Shown in pieces: positions 38,166 through 46,610 of a stretch of 64,000 nt of DNA. The stretch comes from Brevundimonas sp. G8 (GTDB taxonomy: Bacteria > Pseudomonadota > Alphaproteobacteria > Caulobacterales > Caulobacteraceae): NCBI RefSeq assembly GCF_902506205.1, contig NZ_LR732816.1:1151849-1215848 (forward strand), given 5' to 3'. Position numbers and translations under genes: made by a program. The notes below the pieces were generated by a model, which saw only the letters and a program-made list of their open reading frames with translations, searched no databases and was not told the origin of the DNA. Numbering within the stretch: the first letter of the stretch is position 1; each line of letters begins with the position of its first letter.

Positions 38166-38969
38166 GTGGTCTCAAGGCGCGATCTTCTGATGCCGAAAGC
38201 CGCCATGACGCCCCTTGCCGCCGAACGCCGCCGCACCTTCCTGCGCGGCCTGATCGTCGCCGTTCTGGGCGGCGTCTTCCTGGCGATGACCGGGGCGTTC
38301 GGGACAGCAGGCGCGGCGTTAGGGCCACGGCTGGCCTATTGGGTCGTGGTCATGGTTCTGGGCGGGGTGTGGGGCCATTTGTGCAGCGCCCTTGTCAGCC
38401 GTTTTCTGGATATAGACGAGCGGCCGTGGCTGACCATCGGGGTCATGGTGGTGATGATCACCGGGCCGGCGTGCGTCCTCGTCTGGGCCGCGACGGGTCT
38501 GTTCTTCGCCCAGCGCCTGTACCCGTTGGCGGTGCTGCCTCAGGTGGTCGTGCCGGTCGTGGTGGTGACGGCGGCGGTGACGACGCTGAACGTCTTCCTG
38601 GGGCGCGCTCGGCCGGTCCAGACCCATGCGGCGCCGACCGAGACGACGGCCCGGCCGGTGCGGTTTCTCGACCGCCTGCCGATGAAGCTGAAGGGCGCGA
38701 CCCTGCACGCAGTGCAGGCCGAGGACCATTATCTGCGCATCCACACCGACCGGGGGTCTGACCTTATCCTGATGCGGCTGTCGGATGCGGTGGAGGAGCT
38801 GGAGGGGCTGGAAGGCGCACAGACGCACCGCAGCTGGTGGGTGGCGCGCGACGCGGTGCGCGGGGTCGAGCGCGGCGACGGGCGGGCGACCCTGACCCTG
38901 GACGGCGGCCTCTCGGCGCCCGTCAGCCGCCGCTACGCCCGGATGCTGCGCGACGCCGAATGGTGGTGA
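38166..38969 (+). CDS. Membrane-anchored LytTR-domain DNA-binding protein
   Basis: 267 residues from GTG 38166 (259 from ATG 38190; the start is uncertain because neither has a strong ribosome-binding site). Four hydrophobic helices in residues about 25-160 (LIVAVLGGVFLAMTGAF, YWVVVMVLGGVWGHLC, LTIGVMVVMITGPACVLVW, VVVPVVVVTAAVTTLNVFL), then a LytTR domain at about 180-262 (LHAVQAEDHYLRIHTDRG, HRSWWVARDAVRGVER, VSRRYARMLRD). It combines a membrane sensor with a DNA-binding output and no phosphorylation domain. Target genes unknown; LytTR proteins often act on adjacent genes. Confidence 0.88.
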   Translation: MVSRRDLLMPKAAMTPLAAERRRTFLRGLIVAVLGGVFLAMTGAFGTAGAALGPRLAYWVVVMVLGGVWGHLCSALVSRFLDIDERPWLTIGVMVVMITGPACVLVWAATGLFFAQRLYPLAVLPQVVVPVVVVTAAVTTLNVFLGRARPVQTHAAPTETTARPVRFLDRLPMKLKGATLHAVQAEDHYLRIHTDRGSDLILMRLSDAVEELEGLEGAQTHRSWWVARDAVRGVERGDGRATLTLDGGLSAPVSRRYARMLRDAEWW

Positions 38970-38973
38970 GCGA

Positions 38974-39417
38974 TCACGAGGCGGGCTGGGCCGTCAGCAT
39001 CGACGCCGGGGCCGCGCAGCCGGTCAGGGTGTCGTCGCCGATCTCGACCTTGGCCGTCAGCGGATAGGTGCGGTCGCTCATGCCGTCCGAGCATTCGGTG
39101 GCGATCAGGACGACATTCAAAGCCTGGTTCAGATCGGTGGAGCTGGCGAAGGTGGCGACCGTGCCCTGAACCGTCGCGCCACGATTGGGCGCGCGCTGGG
39201 CCGGCTGATCGACGCGGGTGTAGATCAGGGCGTCGGGGGTGATCTCCACCCCCCAGAAAGGTTCGGTGCCGAGCGCGCGCACCGGCTTGCCCAGATCGAC
39301 GCCGCCCAGGGTCGCGGCCGTCTCGGGCGCAGCGGCGGCCTTGGGGGCGTTGGCCTCGCGGTCGTAACAGCCGGCCAGAGCGGCGCCGGCCAGCAGAACG
39401 GGCAGTATGAAACGCAT
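38974..39417 (-). CDS. COG3650-like lipoprotein
   Basis: 147 residues. Signal peptide with lipobox LAGC (residue 17). The mature domain contains GTEPFWGVEITPDALIYTR and a C-terminal ATECSDGMSDRTYPLTAKV segment, both typical of the COG3650 uncharacterised membrane-associated family, whose second cysteine pair may form a disulfide. ATG at 39417 gives the clean lipoprotein start. It is convergent with the LytTR gene, 4 bp from its stop. Role unknown. Confidence 0.8.
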   Translation of the reverse strand: MRFILPVLLAGAALAGCYDREANAPKAAAAPETAATLGGVDLGKPVRALGTEPFWGVEITPDALIYTRVDQPAQRAPNRGATVQGTVATFASSTDLNQALNVVLIATECSDGMSDRTYPLTAKVEIGDDTLTGCAAPASMLTAQPAS

Positions 39418-39498
39418 GGACGGCCTCCCTTTCGTCCCTGCGCAGGTGTGGTCGCGTGCGGCCTCGGTCAAGGGCGGAGCCTGGGTTATGCTGGTGGG

Positions 39499-40632
39499 AT
39501 GTCGATTCGCCCCAGCGCATACGAGTTCTTCGCCGGGGGCGGTCTGGCGGGACTTGGTCTCTCAGGACTGGGCCTGTCCAGCGCCGGCATAGACACCGTC
39601 TTCGCCAACGACATGGATGTGGCCAAGGCTCGGGCTTTCGTCGCCAATCATCCGCACACGCCGTTTCGTCAGGGGGATGTCTGGGGCCTGACGGTCGAGG
39701 ATCTGCCGGGGCGGCCGGACATGGCCTGGGCCTCGTCGCCCTGTCAGGACGTCAGCCTGGCCGGCGCGCGCGGCGGGCTGGAGGCCGGACGATCTGGCGC
39801 CTTCTGGGGCTTCTGGCGGTTGATGCAGGGTCTGGCGGCCGAAGGGCGCGGGCCGCGCGTGATCGTGCTGGAGAATGTGATCGGCTTGCTGACCTCAGGC
39901 CAAGGTCGAGATTTTGCAGCTGTGTGCGCGGCCATGACCGAGGCGGGATATAGGGTCGGGGCGCTGGAGATGGACGCCGCGCATTGGCTCCCGCAGTCGC
40001 GGCCGAGGCTGTTCGTGGTCGCCATTCGGGGCGAGGCGCCGCGTGCGCAGGCGCCGGTCGCACCCTTCCATTCGCCGCGCCTGATCGCCGCCCACGCGCG
40101 CCTGCCAGAGGCGGTGAAGGCGGCCTGGGCCTGGTGGTCCCTGCCCGCGCCGTCGCAGCGCAATCTGGATCTGGCCGCCGTGCTGGAGCCGGACGACGCC
40201 GTGACCTGGCTGGAGGATGCGGACGCCATCCTGGCCTTGGCCGGGCCGCTGCACCGCGCCCGGATTGCGGCCGCCGTGGCCTCGGGCCGGCGCTGCGTCG
40301 GGGCCGCCTATCGTCGGGTGCGGACCGAGGACGGGCAGAAGATCCAGCGCCTGGAGGTCCGGTTCGACGGCCTGGCCGGATGTCTGAGGACGCCGGCCGG
40401 CGGCTCGTCGCGGCAATATGTGGTGGTGTGCGATCAGGGCCGGGCACGGGTGCGGCGCCTGACCGGGCGAGAGGCGGCGCGGCTGATGGGGGTGGGCGAG
40501 GACTATCGCCTACCGTCCAGCGAAAGCGCGGCGCTGAAGCTGATGGGAGACGCCGTCGCCGTGCCGGTGGTCAGGGCGCTGGCCGAGGGTCTGTTGCTGC
40601 CCGCGCTGTCGGATCGACGCGCGGCGGCCTGA
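39499..40632 (+). CDS. DNA (cytosine-5-)-methyltransferase, no linked endonuclease
   Basis: 377 residues. Motif I EFFAGGGLAGLGL (SAM), motif IV SSPCQDVS with catalytic C82, motif VI LENVIGLL, motif VIII QSRPRLFVVA, and motif X near the end (LMGDAVAVPVVRAL, with GDAV for the usual GNAV). The target-recognition region (about 200-300) is short. All catalytic motifs look intact, so it should methylate a specific DNA sequence. Divergent from a lipoprotein gene; no restriction endonuclease, Vsr or specificity gene is adjacent, so it is an orphan enzyme or the rest of the system was lost. A structured non-coding array follows within 24 bp. Confidence 0.92.
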   Translation: MSIRPSAYEFFAGGGLAGLGLSGLGLSSAGIDTVFANDMDVAKARAFVANHPHTPFRQGDVWGLTVEDLPGRPDMAWASSPCQDVSLAGARGGLEAGRSGAFWGFWRLMQGLAAEGRGPRVIVLENVIGLLTSGQGRDFAAVCAAMTEAGYRVGALEMDAAHWLPQSRPRLFVVAIRGEAPRAQAPVAPFHSPRLIAAHARLPEAVKAAWAWWSLPAPSQRNLDLAAVLEPDDAVTWLEDADAILALAGPLHRARIAAAVASGRRCVGAAYRRVRTEDGQKIQRLEVRFDGLAGCLRTPAGGSSRQYVVVCDQGRARVRRLTGREAARLMGVGEDYRLPSSESAALKLMGDAVAVPVVRALAEGLLLPALSDRRAAA

Positions 40633-40655
40633 TCCGGTGAGGCGGTTAGGGCGGA

Positions 40656-40811
40656 ATTGCACTGCAACGGAAAAACAGTGCAATTGGTGCAATCTTGCCT
40701 CAGAACGTTGTTTTCGTTGAGGTAAAATTCAGCCTCGAATTACACTCGTGCAACAAGGTGCAATTTACTCGGCGAAGTTGGACTCCGAAAAAAACAGTCC
40801 AACGAGTCCAA
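40656..40811. repeat. Array of repeated half-sites and hairpins in the 412-bp gap downstream of the methyltransferase
   Basis: Four consecutive elements, with no convincing gene in 40633-41044. (A) 40656-40693: stem ATTGCACTG/CAGTGCAAT with an 11-nt A-rich loop, followed by GTGCAAT. (D) 40698-40722: CCTCA..CG hairpin with TGAGG and a further CCTC at 40733. (C) 40738-40765: AATTACAC, GTGCAA, GTGCAATT. (B) 40777-40811: stem GTTGGACT/AGTCCAAC with an 11-nt A-rich loop, followed by AGTCCAA. In A and B the second right-hand half-site starts nine bases after the first; in C ten. A and B share the loop end GAAAAAxCAG but differ in the stem with matching changes in both arms. Confidence 0.8.
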
Positions 40812-41009
40812 GTCGTGGAGATGGCGATGTCAAAGACCGGGCACGCATCATAACCCGGTCTGACGTGGCGCTAAGGAAGATGACGGTCCGGCAGTCTAGT
40901 GGCCTGAAAACGCGTCTTTTCTTCTTGCGCAATAGGATGGGTGAGCAGCCCGGCGAGGGTTGAGGCCGCGCAGCCAAGCTCTGCGACTCATGCCTGAACC
41001 CGCCGTGGG

Positions 41010-41030
41010 CCCTCGGGACAAGCCCGAGGG
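41010..41030. repeat. Short palindromic repeat (REP-like hairpin)
   Basis: 8-bp perfect stem CCCTCGGG / CCCGAGGG with an ACAAG loop. The sequence class (CCTCGGGCTTG..CCCGAGG) is a very common intergenic palindrome in alphaproteobacteria (recalled). It is 14 bp from the ydbL stop. A CTTTT tract follows 7 nt later on the plus strand, so weak rightward termination is possible. Confidence 0.65.
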
Positions 41031-41044
41031 TGACGGTCTTTTAG

Positions 41045-41404
41045 TTAGCGCTGGACCCACTGCCCCTGGGCGTTGCGGTACCACTGACCCGAGGAGATGC
41101 GGGGCAGGAGCTGGGATTCGAACATCCGGGCGCCGGCGACATCGGCCGAGGTGCCGGCGTCGGTTGCGCTGCGGGCGTAGGCGGCGCGGCGGCCGGCGTT
41201 GGTGGCGTCTACGGCGGCGCGCAGGCCGGCGTCCGAGGTCGGGGTGCGGAAGCCCAGGAAGCCGTCGGCCTGTTCGCCGACCGTGCCGGCAGCCTTGGCC
41301 TGATCGATCTGGGCCTTTTGAGCGCCGGTCTGGGCGATGGCGGCCCCGGCGACACCCATTGCGGCGACGGCAGCGCCGATGACGAAGAGTTTGCGGAAGG
41401 TCAT
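41045..41404 (-). CDS. ydbL: YdbL family (DUF1318) periplasmic protein
   Basis: 119 residues. Signal peptide to about residue 24 (ending AAIAQ). Mature DUF1318 domain: QIDQAKAAGTVGEQADGFLGF, the defining motif, then helices and a C-terminal YRNAQGQWVQR. It is third in the ydbH-ynbE-ydbL order. In E. coli this order encodes an intermembrane lipid-transport bridge, in which YdbL is thought to restrain YnbE assembly. 35 bp separate it from ynbE. Confidence 0.9.
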   Translation of the reverse strand: MTFRKLFVIGAAVAAMGVAGAAIAQTGAQKAQIDQAKAAGTVGEQADGFLGFRTPTSDAGLRAAVDATNAGRRAAYARSATDAGTSADVAGARMFESQLLPRISSGQWYRNAQGQWVQR

Positions 41405-41438
41405 TTCAGCCTGTCCCTTTCAGAAGAGAAGCGGGAAA

Positions 41439-41627
41439 TCAGAAGAGGTTGGGGTTTTGCTGGAGCAGCGTCTGCAGCTCCTGGTCCAGGCGGACGCGCA
41501 CGTCGGCGTCCAGCTTGGCGTAGATCTGGATCGGCGCGACCTCAAGACGGATGGTCGGGGCGCAGGCCGCGAGGGCGACGACGACCGCTCCGAAGCCGAG
41601 GCCGGCCAATTGGCGCTTGTGGATCAT
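41439..41627 (-). CDS. ynbE: YnbE-like small lipoprotein
   Basis: 62 residues. Signal peptide with lipobox ALAAC (residue 23 area), followed by TIRLEVAPIQIYAKLDADV and an ending LLQQNPNLF, which matches the YnbE plan (short lipoprotein, amphipathic beta strand, terminal LF). ATG at 41627 chosen; an in-frame upstream reading crosses into ydbH. In E. coli YnbE is an outer-membrane lipoprotein that joins the C-terminus of YdbH to the outer membrane. 77 bp after the ydbH stop; probably the same operon. Confidence 0.88.
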   Translation of the reverse strand: MIHKRQLAGLGFGAVVVALAACAPTIRLEVAPIQIYAKLDADVRVRLDQELQTLLQQNPNLF

Positions 41628-41704
41628 GACGTGGACTCCGGTACGGCCGAGAATGATGGCTCTAATAGCACGTCGCCAAGTGAACGCGCGCTGAATGGTG
41701 AAGT

Positions 41705-44700
41705 TCAATCGGCGGGCGCCGGGATCGGGTCCGGCTCCTGCTGACCCTGGCGGGCGCGATTGACCGCCAGCAGGTCCGAGATCAGCTGGTTGGCGTTCAG
41801 GGTCGTGTCCAGCGTCAGATCGATCTGGGTGTTCGACGGCAGGGGCAGTTTGCGGTTCAGGAACTGGCGGCTGATCAGCTCGGCGATCGTCAGACGCAGT
41901 TCCTGGCGCTGGGGCGGATCGTGACGGCCGCGAATGTGGAACAGCACCGAGACCCGGCCGCCGTCCATGCTGTTCACATCGGCGCTGAGCACGTCGAAGG
42001 ACAGGTCTTCCATCGCCTGATAGGCCAGATCCTCGACCATGCCGGAGGGCAGTTCCTCGCCGCCGCCGCCCGCATTGACGTCGGTCAGGACCTCGCGCTT
42101 GATCGACAGACGGCCCGGCTGGACCGCGCCCAGTGTCCCGGCGGTGATCCGCAGGCCCGTCTTGGGGTCCATGATGAAGGGCAGACGGCCCGAGACCACG
42201 GCGTCCAGCTTGACCTTGTCGTCGAAGCCGGTGTCGGCGACGATATCGCCCAGCTGCACCCGGTCCAGCACGATGACGCCGCTGTAGGGCTGGGTCGCGT
42301 CCAGCGGGACGGTGAAGGGTTCGACCGAGACGGTGCCGCCGCCGGCGACGACCTGGGCGCCGTCGATCAGGACGCCCGCCTCGTTGACCGAGAAGGTCAC
42401 ATCCAGCGCCGTGACCGCCGTGCCGACCGCCAGACTGTCGGCCGTCAACTTCTGGTTCGGGGCGGTGATCAGGGGCGTCAGGCTGCTGAAGACCACGTCG
42501 CCGCGCAGGCCCTTGACCGCACCGGCCGGGCTGACGAAATCTAGGCCCGGCGTGACCAGATGCCCGCTGGAGGTCGGCTCGGCGTCCTTGGTCCAGTCGA
42601 AGCGGCCGTCGAAGCTGACGGAGCCGGCGACCGGCGACTGAAGGAAGTCGGCGGCCAGGGGGCTGAGCATTTCCGGCTGAAGCCCGTGTTCGGCGAAGGT
42701 CACATTGGGGGCGGTGATGACGATGCCGCCCGCGCCCGTGCGGCCGTCGTGCGCCAGGGTCAGACGGCCTAGCGTATGCGCCGCCGCCTCGCCCGTGCCC
42801 TTCAGGTCGAAGGCGCCGCTCCAGCGTTCGTCAGCCAGGGTCGCGGAGCCGGTCGCCGCTAGAGGTTCGAACCGTGAGGGGGTCAGGGCGTCGATGGCGC
42901 GGGCGGCTGTGACGTTCGCCGTCAGGCCGACGCCGGCCTTGGTCCCATCGACCGTGACCCGCCCCGAGGCGTCGGCGAACCGCATGCCCAGGAAGGGGGC
43001 CTGAGCCGAGACCTGATCGAAGGCGCCGACGACGCGCCAGACGCCGTCCTTGGATGTCAGCAGGGGACCGCCGGCGGGGCACAGTTTGCCGGCGACTTGG
43101 TGCACGTCGTTCTCGTCCAGCTCCAGCCGCTCGACCGTCAGATCCACGCAGTCCGGTGTCGCATAGGTCAGCCGGCCGTCGGCCATGGCCAGGACGCCGC
43201 GCGTCCGGGCGTCGATGCCGCGCGCCAGGTCGAAATCCAGACGGGCGCGGCCGTCCAGCGTGGCCTCGAAACCGGTCTCGGTCAGGCGCCAGTTCGGCAC
43301 GGCGACGGTCATCTCCGGCAGGCCCTTGCCGCGCGTCGCGGTGACGTTCAGCGCGCCGCCGCCAGGCCGTCCCGGCTCGGCCTGATAGGCGCCCTCGCCG
43401 GCTTGAGCCACCGTCAGGACGCCGCCGTTGGCCGGGGTCAGGGTCACGGGGCGCGCCAGGGCGACCGTGGTGCCCGCCGTGCCGGTCGCGAACCGGATCG
43501 CCGGGGCGTTCAGGGCGAAGCTTCCCAGCGCACGCTTCATTTCGGCCAGTTCGGCGATGTCGTCGGGACCGACCGGGCCGAACAGGGGCCAGGCGCCGTC
43601 GGCGGCGCGCAGAGATCCATCGGCGGCGATCTGGATCACGCCGTCGCTGACGACATCCAGGTTCAGGTCGGCGCGTCCGCGTTTCAGCGCCAGGTCGCCG
43701 AAGCCGAACCGGTCGAAGGTCGCGCTGACCGGGCCGGTCGCCTCGAACACCGCATCCTTGCCGCCGAACGTCAGGGCGCGCGAGGTCAGCGACAGGCGGT
43801 TGATACTCGTCTGGCCCATCCGGCCCGAGCCGGCCGTCACGGACAGGGGCGCCTGCACGCTCCAGCGCAGGGCGGCGTCGCGCGAGACGGTCAGCTTGGC
43901 CCTCGTCGCCGTCGCCGCGACATCGGCGATGCGCAGGTCCGCGCCTTGGACCGCCGCCGCCTTCAATGCGGTCGTAGTCGCGCCCTCCAGACGGAAGGTC
44001 TCGATCCAGCCGGAGACGACGCCGTCGAACTGGGCCGTGACGTCGGCGTTGCGCGCGCCGACGGTTTCGGTCCCCAGGCTTGCGCCGGTCAGGCGGGCGT
44101 CCAGAACCAAACGGCCGTCGCCACGTCGGGTCTTCAGATCGGGATAGGGCAGGTCGCCGGTCAGGGTCAGATTGGCCCCCTGCCCTCGCGCTGCCGGCGT
44201 CGTAAAGGCGTCGGCCGCCGCCAGCAGCCGCAACGCCACCCGGTCGCCCGTGGTGGTCAGGTCCAGCGTGGCGGACAGGCCTCGCGCCTCGACTTCTCCG
44301 CTCTTCAGCGCCGCCGTGGGCAGGCGCGCCGCCAGCCGCATCAGCTTGCCGTCGTCGATCCGGGCGTCGGCCAGGATTTCGACCGGCCCATATTCGGTGT
44401 CCAGCCGCCCGCGCCCGCCCTCGACGATGACAAGGGGACTGCGCGAATCCGGGCGTGGCGGGCCGCCGGTGAACTCCTTGACCAGCGGGTCCAGCGATCC
44501 GAGCGACAGTTTCCCACCCTTCCAGCTGGCCCGCACCACTGGCCGAACCAGGCGGATGCGGCTGGGCGTGACACCCAGGCCGGTTTTGGACCACGGCAGG
44601 GCGAGGGCGTAATCGACCTCGGCCCGCTCGACCACGACATCGGGGTTTTTCGGATCGCCGATGCGGATGCGCCCGACGAAGCCATCGATCTCGATCCGCT

Positions 44701-44935
44701 CGACCTCGACATCGGCCTGGATGCCGCGCTGGTCCAGCCAGCCGACCAGCACGTCCCGCGCCACTGCGCGGCGATTGAGATAGAGGACGGCCGCCGCCAC
44801 ACCGAGCAACAGCGCCAGGATCAGGACGCCGATGGCCACAGCGCGCAGGACGCGGCGCGGCTTGGCCCTGGGCGGCTGGGCCTTGGGCGACGGAGCGTCG
44901 GACTTGGCGGAAGTCTGGGCGGAGGTGTCGGTCAA
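41705..44935 (-). CDS. ydbH: YdbH-family AsmA-like intermembrane phospholipid transport protein
   Basis: 1076 residues. Cytosolic N-terminal tail rich in Pro/Lys/Arg (1-27), one transmembrane helix (about 28-52, AVAIGVLILALLLGVAAAVLY), then a long periplasmic beta-groove with repeated amphipathic strands (TPSRIRLVRPVVRA, LTATVNVTAARA-like strands) and the C-terminal DctA-YdbH domain (GVIVLDRVQLGDIVADTGF, VQPGRLSIKREVLTDV, MVEDLAYQAMEDLSFDVL, LNRKLPLPSNTQIDLTLDTTLN). The family (with TamB, YhdP) carries phospholipids from inner to outer membrane. Followed by ynbE and ydbL in the E. coli order. Start ATG 44935. Confidence 0.92.
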   Translation of the reverse strand: MTDTSAQTSAKSDAPSPKAQPPRAKPRRVLRAVAIGVLILALLLGVAAAVLYLNRRAVARDVLVGWLDQRGIQADVEVERIEIDGFVGRIRIGDPKNPDVVVERAEVDYALALPWSKTGLGVTPSRIRLVRPVVRASWKGGKLSLGSLDPLVKEFTGGPPRPDSRSPLVIVEGGRGRLDTEYGPVEILADARIDDGKLMRLAARLPTAALKSGEVEARGLSATLDLTTTGDRVALRLLAAADAFTTPAARGQGANLTLTGDLPYPDLKTRRGDGRLVLDARLTGASLGTETVGARNADVTAQFDGVVSGWIETFRLEGATTTALKAAAVQGADLRIADVAATATRAKLTVSRDAALRWSVQAPLSVTAGSGRMGQTSINRLSLTSRALTFGGKDAVFEATGPVSATFDRFGFGDLALKRGRADLNLDVVSDGVIQIAADGSLRAADGAWPLFGPVGPDDIAELAEMKRALGSFALNAPAIRFATGTAGTTVALARPVTLTPANGGVLTVAQAGEGAYQAEPGRPGGGALNVTATRGKGLPEMTVAVPNWRLTETGFEATLDGRARLDFDLARGIDARTRGVLAMADGRLTYATPDCVDLTVERLELDENDVHQVAGKLCPAGGPLLTSKDGVWRVVGAFDQVSAQAPFLGMRFADASGRVTVDGTKAGVGLTANVTAARAIDALTPSRFEPLAATGSATLADERWSGAFDLKGTGEAAAHTLGRLTLAHDGRTGAGGIVITAPNVTFAEHGLQPEMLSPLAADFLQSPVAGSVSFDGRFDWTKDAEPTSSGHLVTPGLDFVSPAGAVKGLRGDVVFSSLTPLITAPNQKLTADSLAVGTAVTALDVTFSVNEAGVLIDGAQVVAGGGTVSVEPFTVPLDATQPYSGVIVLDRVQLGDIVADTGFDDKVKLDAVVSGRLPFIMDPKTGLRITAGTLGAVQPGRLSIKREVLTDVNAGGGGEELPSGMVEDLAYQAMEDLSFDVLSADVNSMDGGRVSVLFHIRGRHDPPQRQELRLTIAELISRQFLNRKLPLPSNTQIDLTLDTTLNANQLISDLLAVNRARQGQQEPDPIPAPAD

Positions 44936-45254
44936 GCGGATCGATCGCGGGATTAAAACGTGTCGCCGATCACCTTCGTCATCCTGACCCCAAGCACAAG
45001 ATCAAAGCGTCACCGGCGGCGTTCGACGGCGCGTTGCTTGACGGTGAAGCTGGGCGACAAAGGGGCGCGAGCGGGTGCGGCCCTCCACAGCGGATGATCC
45101 ATCCTGATTCGGACGTTAACCGTTTGTAACGGTCTGTCTTCCCAAACTGAGACAGGCAAGGTATAGGACCGCCCTCGCGCCATGGGCGATCGGCGCGAAC
45201 TTCGAGAACGAGTAACGCTTTGGCGCCGCAGGCGTCGCAATACGACGGGGACCG
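44936..45254. other. Divergent intergenic region between ydbH and the M23 peptidase gene
   Basis: 319 bp with no convincing gene. It must hold the ydbH and peptidase promoters. The only clear structure is a short palindrome (next entry) about 120 bp upstream of the peptidase gene; short open frames here have no family-like sequence. Confidence 0.7.
45119..45133. promoter_or_regulatory. Candidate operator palindrome upstream of the M23 peptidase
   Basis: Perfect 6-bp inverted repeat ACCGTT-TGT-AACGGT, overlapping a GTTAACC. Only an imperfect match to the CtrA TTAA-N7-TTAA pattern. Regulator unknown. Confidence 0.35.
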
Positions 45255-46610
45255 ATGGCTCAGTTCGACCCACGCCGCCAGCCGACACGGCTCGCGCCGC
45301 ATATGCTGACTGCGGTCGCCGCAATCTCGGTGGCGATGCTCGCCGGTAGAGCCTATCAACCCGCTCAGGCCGAAGAAGTTCCCGCGCTGACCTCGGCCCA
45401 GATGGCCGCCATGGAAGCCCAAGCCTTCGCTTCGGCCAACGCCCCCGCCGGCCTGACCGCGCCCGAGGCCGTCAACGTCCAGATTCGCCGCGGTGAAACC
45501 TTCGAGCAGGCCGTGCGCCGCACCGGCGTCGCGCCGGAAGAAGCCAGCGCCGTCGCCGCCACCGTCGCCAACGCCTTCGACCTCGCTGACCTGCGCGCCG
45601 GCCTGAAGTTCGAGACCGCCATCGCCAAGCCGCGCGACGGCCGGGGCGACGCCCGCCTGATCGGCCTGACCATGCGCACCGGCCCGGCGTCCCAGCTGAC
45701 TGTATCGCGCAGCTTCGACGGCGCCCTGCGTCTGCGGTCGCTGGAAGAAAAAGTCACCCACGAGACCGTAGTGCTGAAGGGCGACGTCGAGCGTTCCCTG
45801 TCCGCCAGCGCCCGTGAACTGGGCGCCACCGCCTCCATCGTGCGTTCCGCCAGCCGCCTGTTCGCCACCAAGTTCGACATGCAGCGCGACATCCGCGCCA
45901 CCGACGAGTTCACCATGGTCTTCGACCGTGAAGTGACCGAGGCCGGCCGCACCGTCGACGTGGGTGACCTGATGTACGCCGAACTGCGCGGCGTCACCTT
46001 CTATCGCTTCAAGCCGGCCGGCGCGAAGGACGCTCAGTTCTTCGACGCCAACGGCAAGAACCTGCGTTCGGCCATGATGCGCACCCCGCTGCAGAGCTTC
46101 CGCCGGGTGTCGTCCAGCTTCGGTTTCCGCACCCACCCGATCTCGGGCTACAAGAAGATGCACCAGGGCATCGACTTCGCCGCCGGCACCGGCACGCCGG
46201 TCGTGGCCCCCGCCGACGGCGTGGTGGTCGAGGCCCGCCGCTGGGGCGGCTATGGCAACTGGCTGCGCATCCGTCACAACAACGGCCTCGAAAGCGGCTA
46301 CGGTCACCTGTCGCGCTACGGCTCGGGCATCCGCGCCGGCCAGCGGGTCAGCCAGGGCCAGATCGTCGCCTATGTCGGTTCGACCGGCGCCTCGACCGGG
46401 CCGCACCTTCACTATGAGCTGTGGCGCGGTGGCCAGCGGATCAATCCCGCCGGCGTGCGCACCCAGGAAGGCACCGAACTGGCCGGCGCCGACCTGACCG
46501 CCTTCCGCGCCGAAAAGGCCCGTATCGACCGCATCATCGCCTCGGGCGGTCAGAAGCGCCCCTCGATGCAGCAGGCCTCGGCCGAGGGCCTACGTCCCGC
46601 ACGCGGCTAA
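45255..46610 (+). CDS. M23-family murein endopeptidase (MepM-like)
   Basis: 451 residues. Uncleaved or cleaved signal (TAVAAISVAMLAGRAY), an OapA/LysM-like N-terminal domain (VNVQIRRGETFEQAVRRTGV), a middle domain, and a LytM/M23 catalytic domain from about residue 285: zinc ligands H303 and D307 (MHQGIDFAAG), and H384/H386 (GPHLHYELW). All four metal/catalytic residues are present, so it should cut peptidoglycan cross-links in the periplasm during growth. Its stop lies close to the convergent tadG-like gene. Confidence 0.92.
   Translation: MAQFDPRRQPTRLAPHMLTAVAAISVAMLAGRAYQPAQAEEVPALTSAQMAAMEAQAFASANAPAGLTAPEAVNVQIRRGETFEQAVRRTGVAPEEASAVAATVANAFDLADLRAGLKFETAIAKPRDGRGDARLIGLTMRTGPASQLTVSRSFDGALRLRSLEEKVTHETVVLKGDVERSLSASARELGATASIVRSASRLFATKFDMQRDIRATDEFTMVFDREVTEAGRTVDVGDLMYAELRGVTFYRFKPAGAKDAQFFDANGKNLRSAMMRTPLQSFRRVSSSFGFRTHPISGYKKMHQGIDFAAGTGTPVVAPADGVVVEARRWGGYGNWLRIRHNNGLESGYGHLSRYGSGIRAGQRVSQGQIVAYVGSTGASTGPHLHYELWRGGQRINPAGVRTQEGTELAGADLTAFRAEKARIDRIIASGGQKRPSMQQASAEGLRPARG

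Noticed and set aside
40748..40963. 71-codon gene after the methyltransferase
   Set aside because: It runs through the half-site array, has no ribosome-binding site and an unlikely composition.
39499..41030. Complete restriction-modification system
   Set aside because: No endonuclease-like gene is adjacent; only the methyltransferase is supported.
43097..44956. 619-codon frame opposite ydbH
   Set aside because: Shadow of the 1076-residue YdbH gene; no motif or ribosome-binding site.
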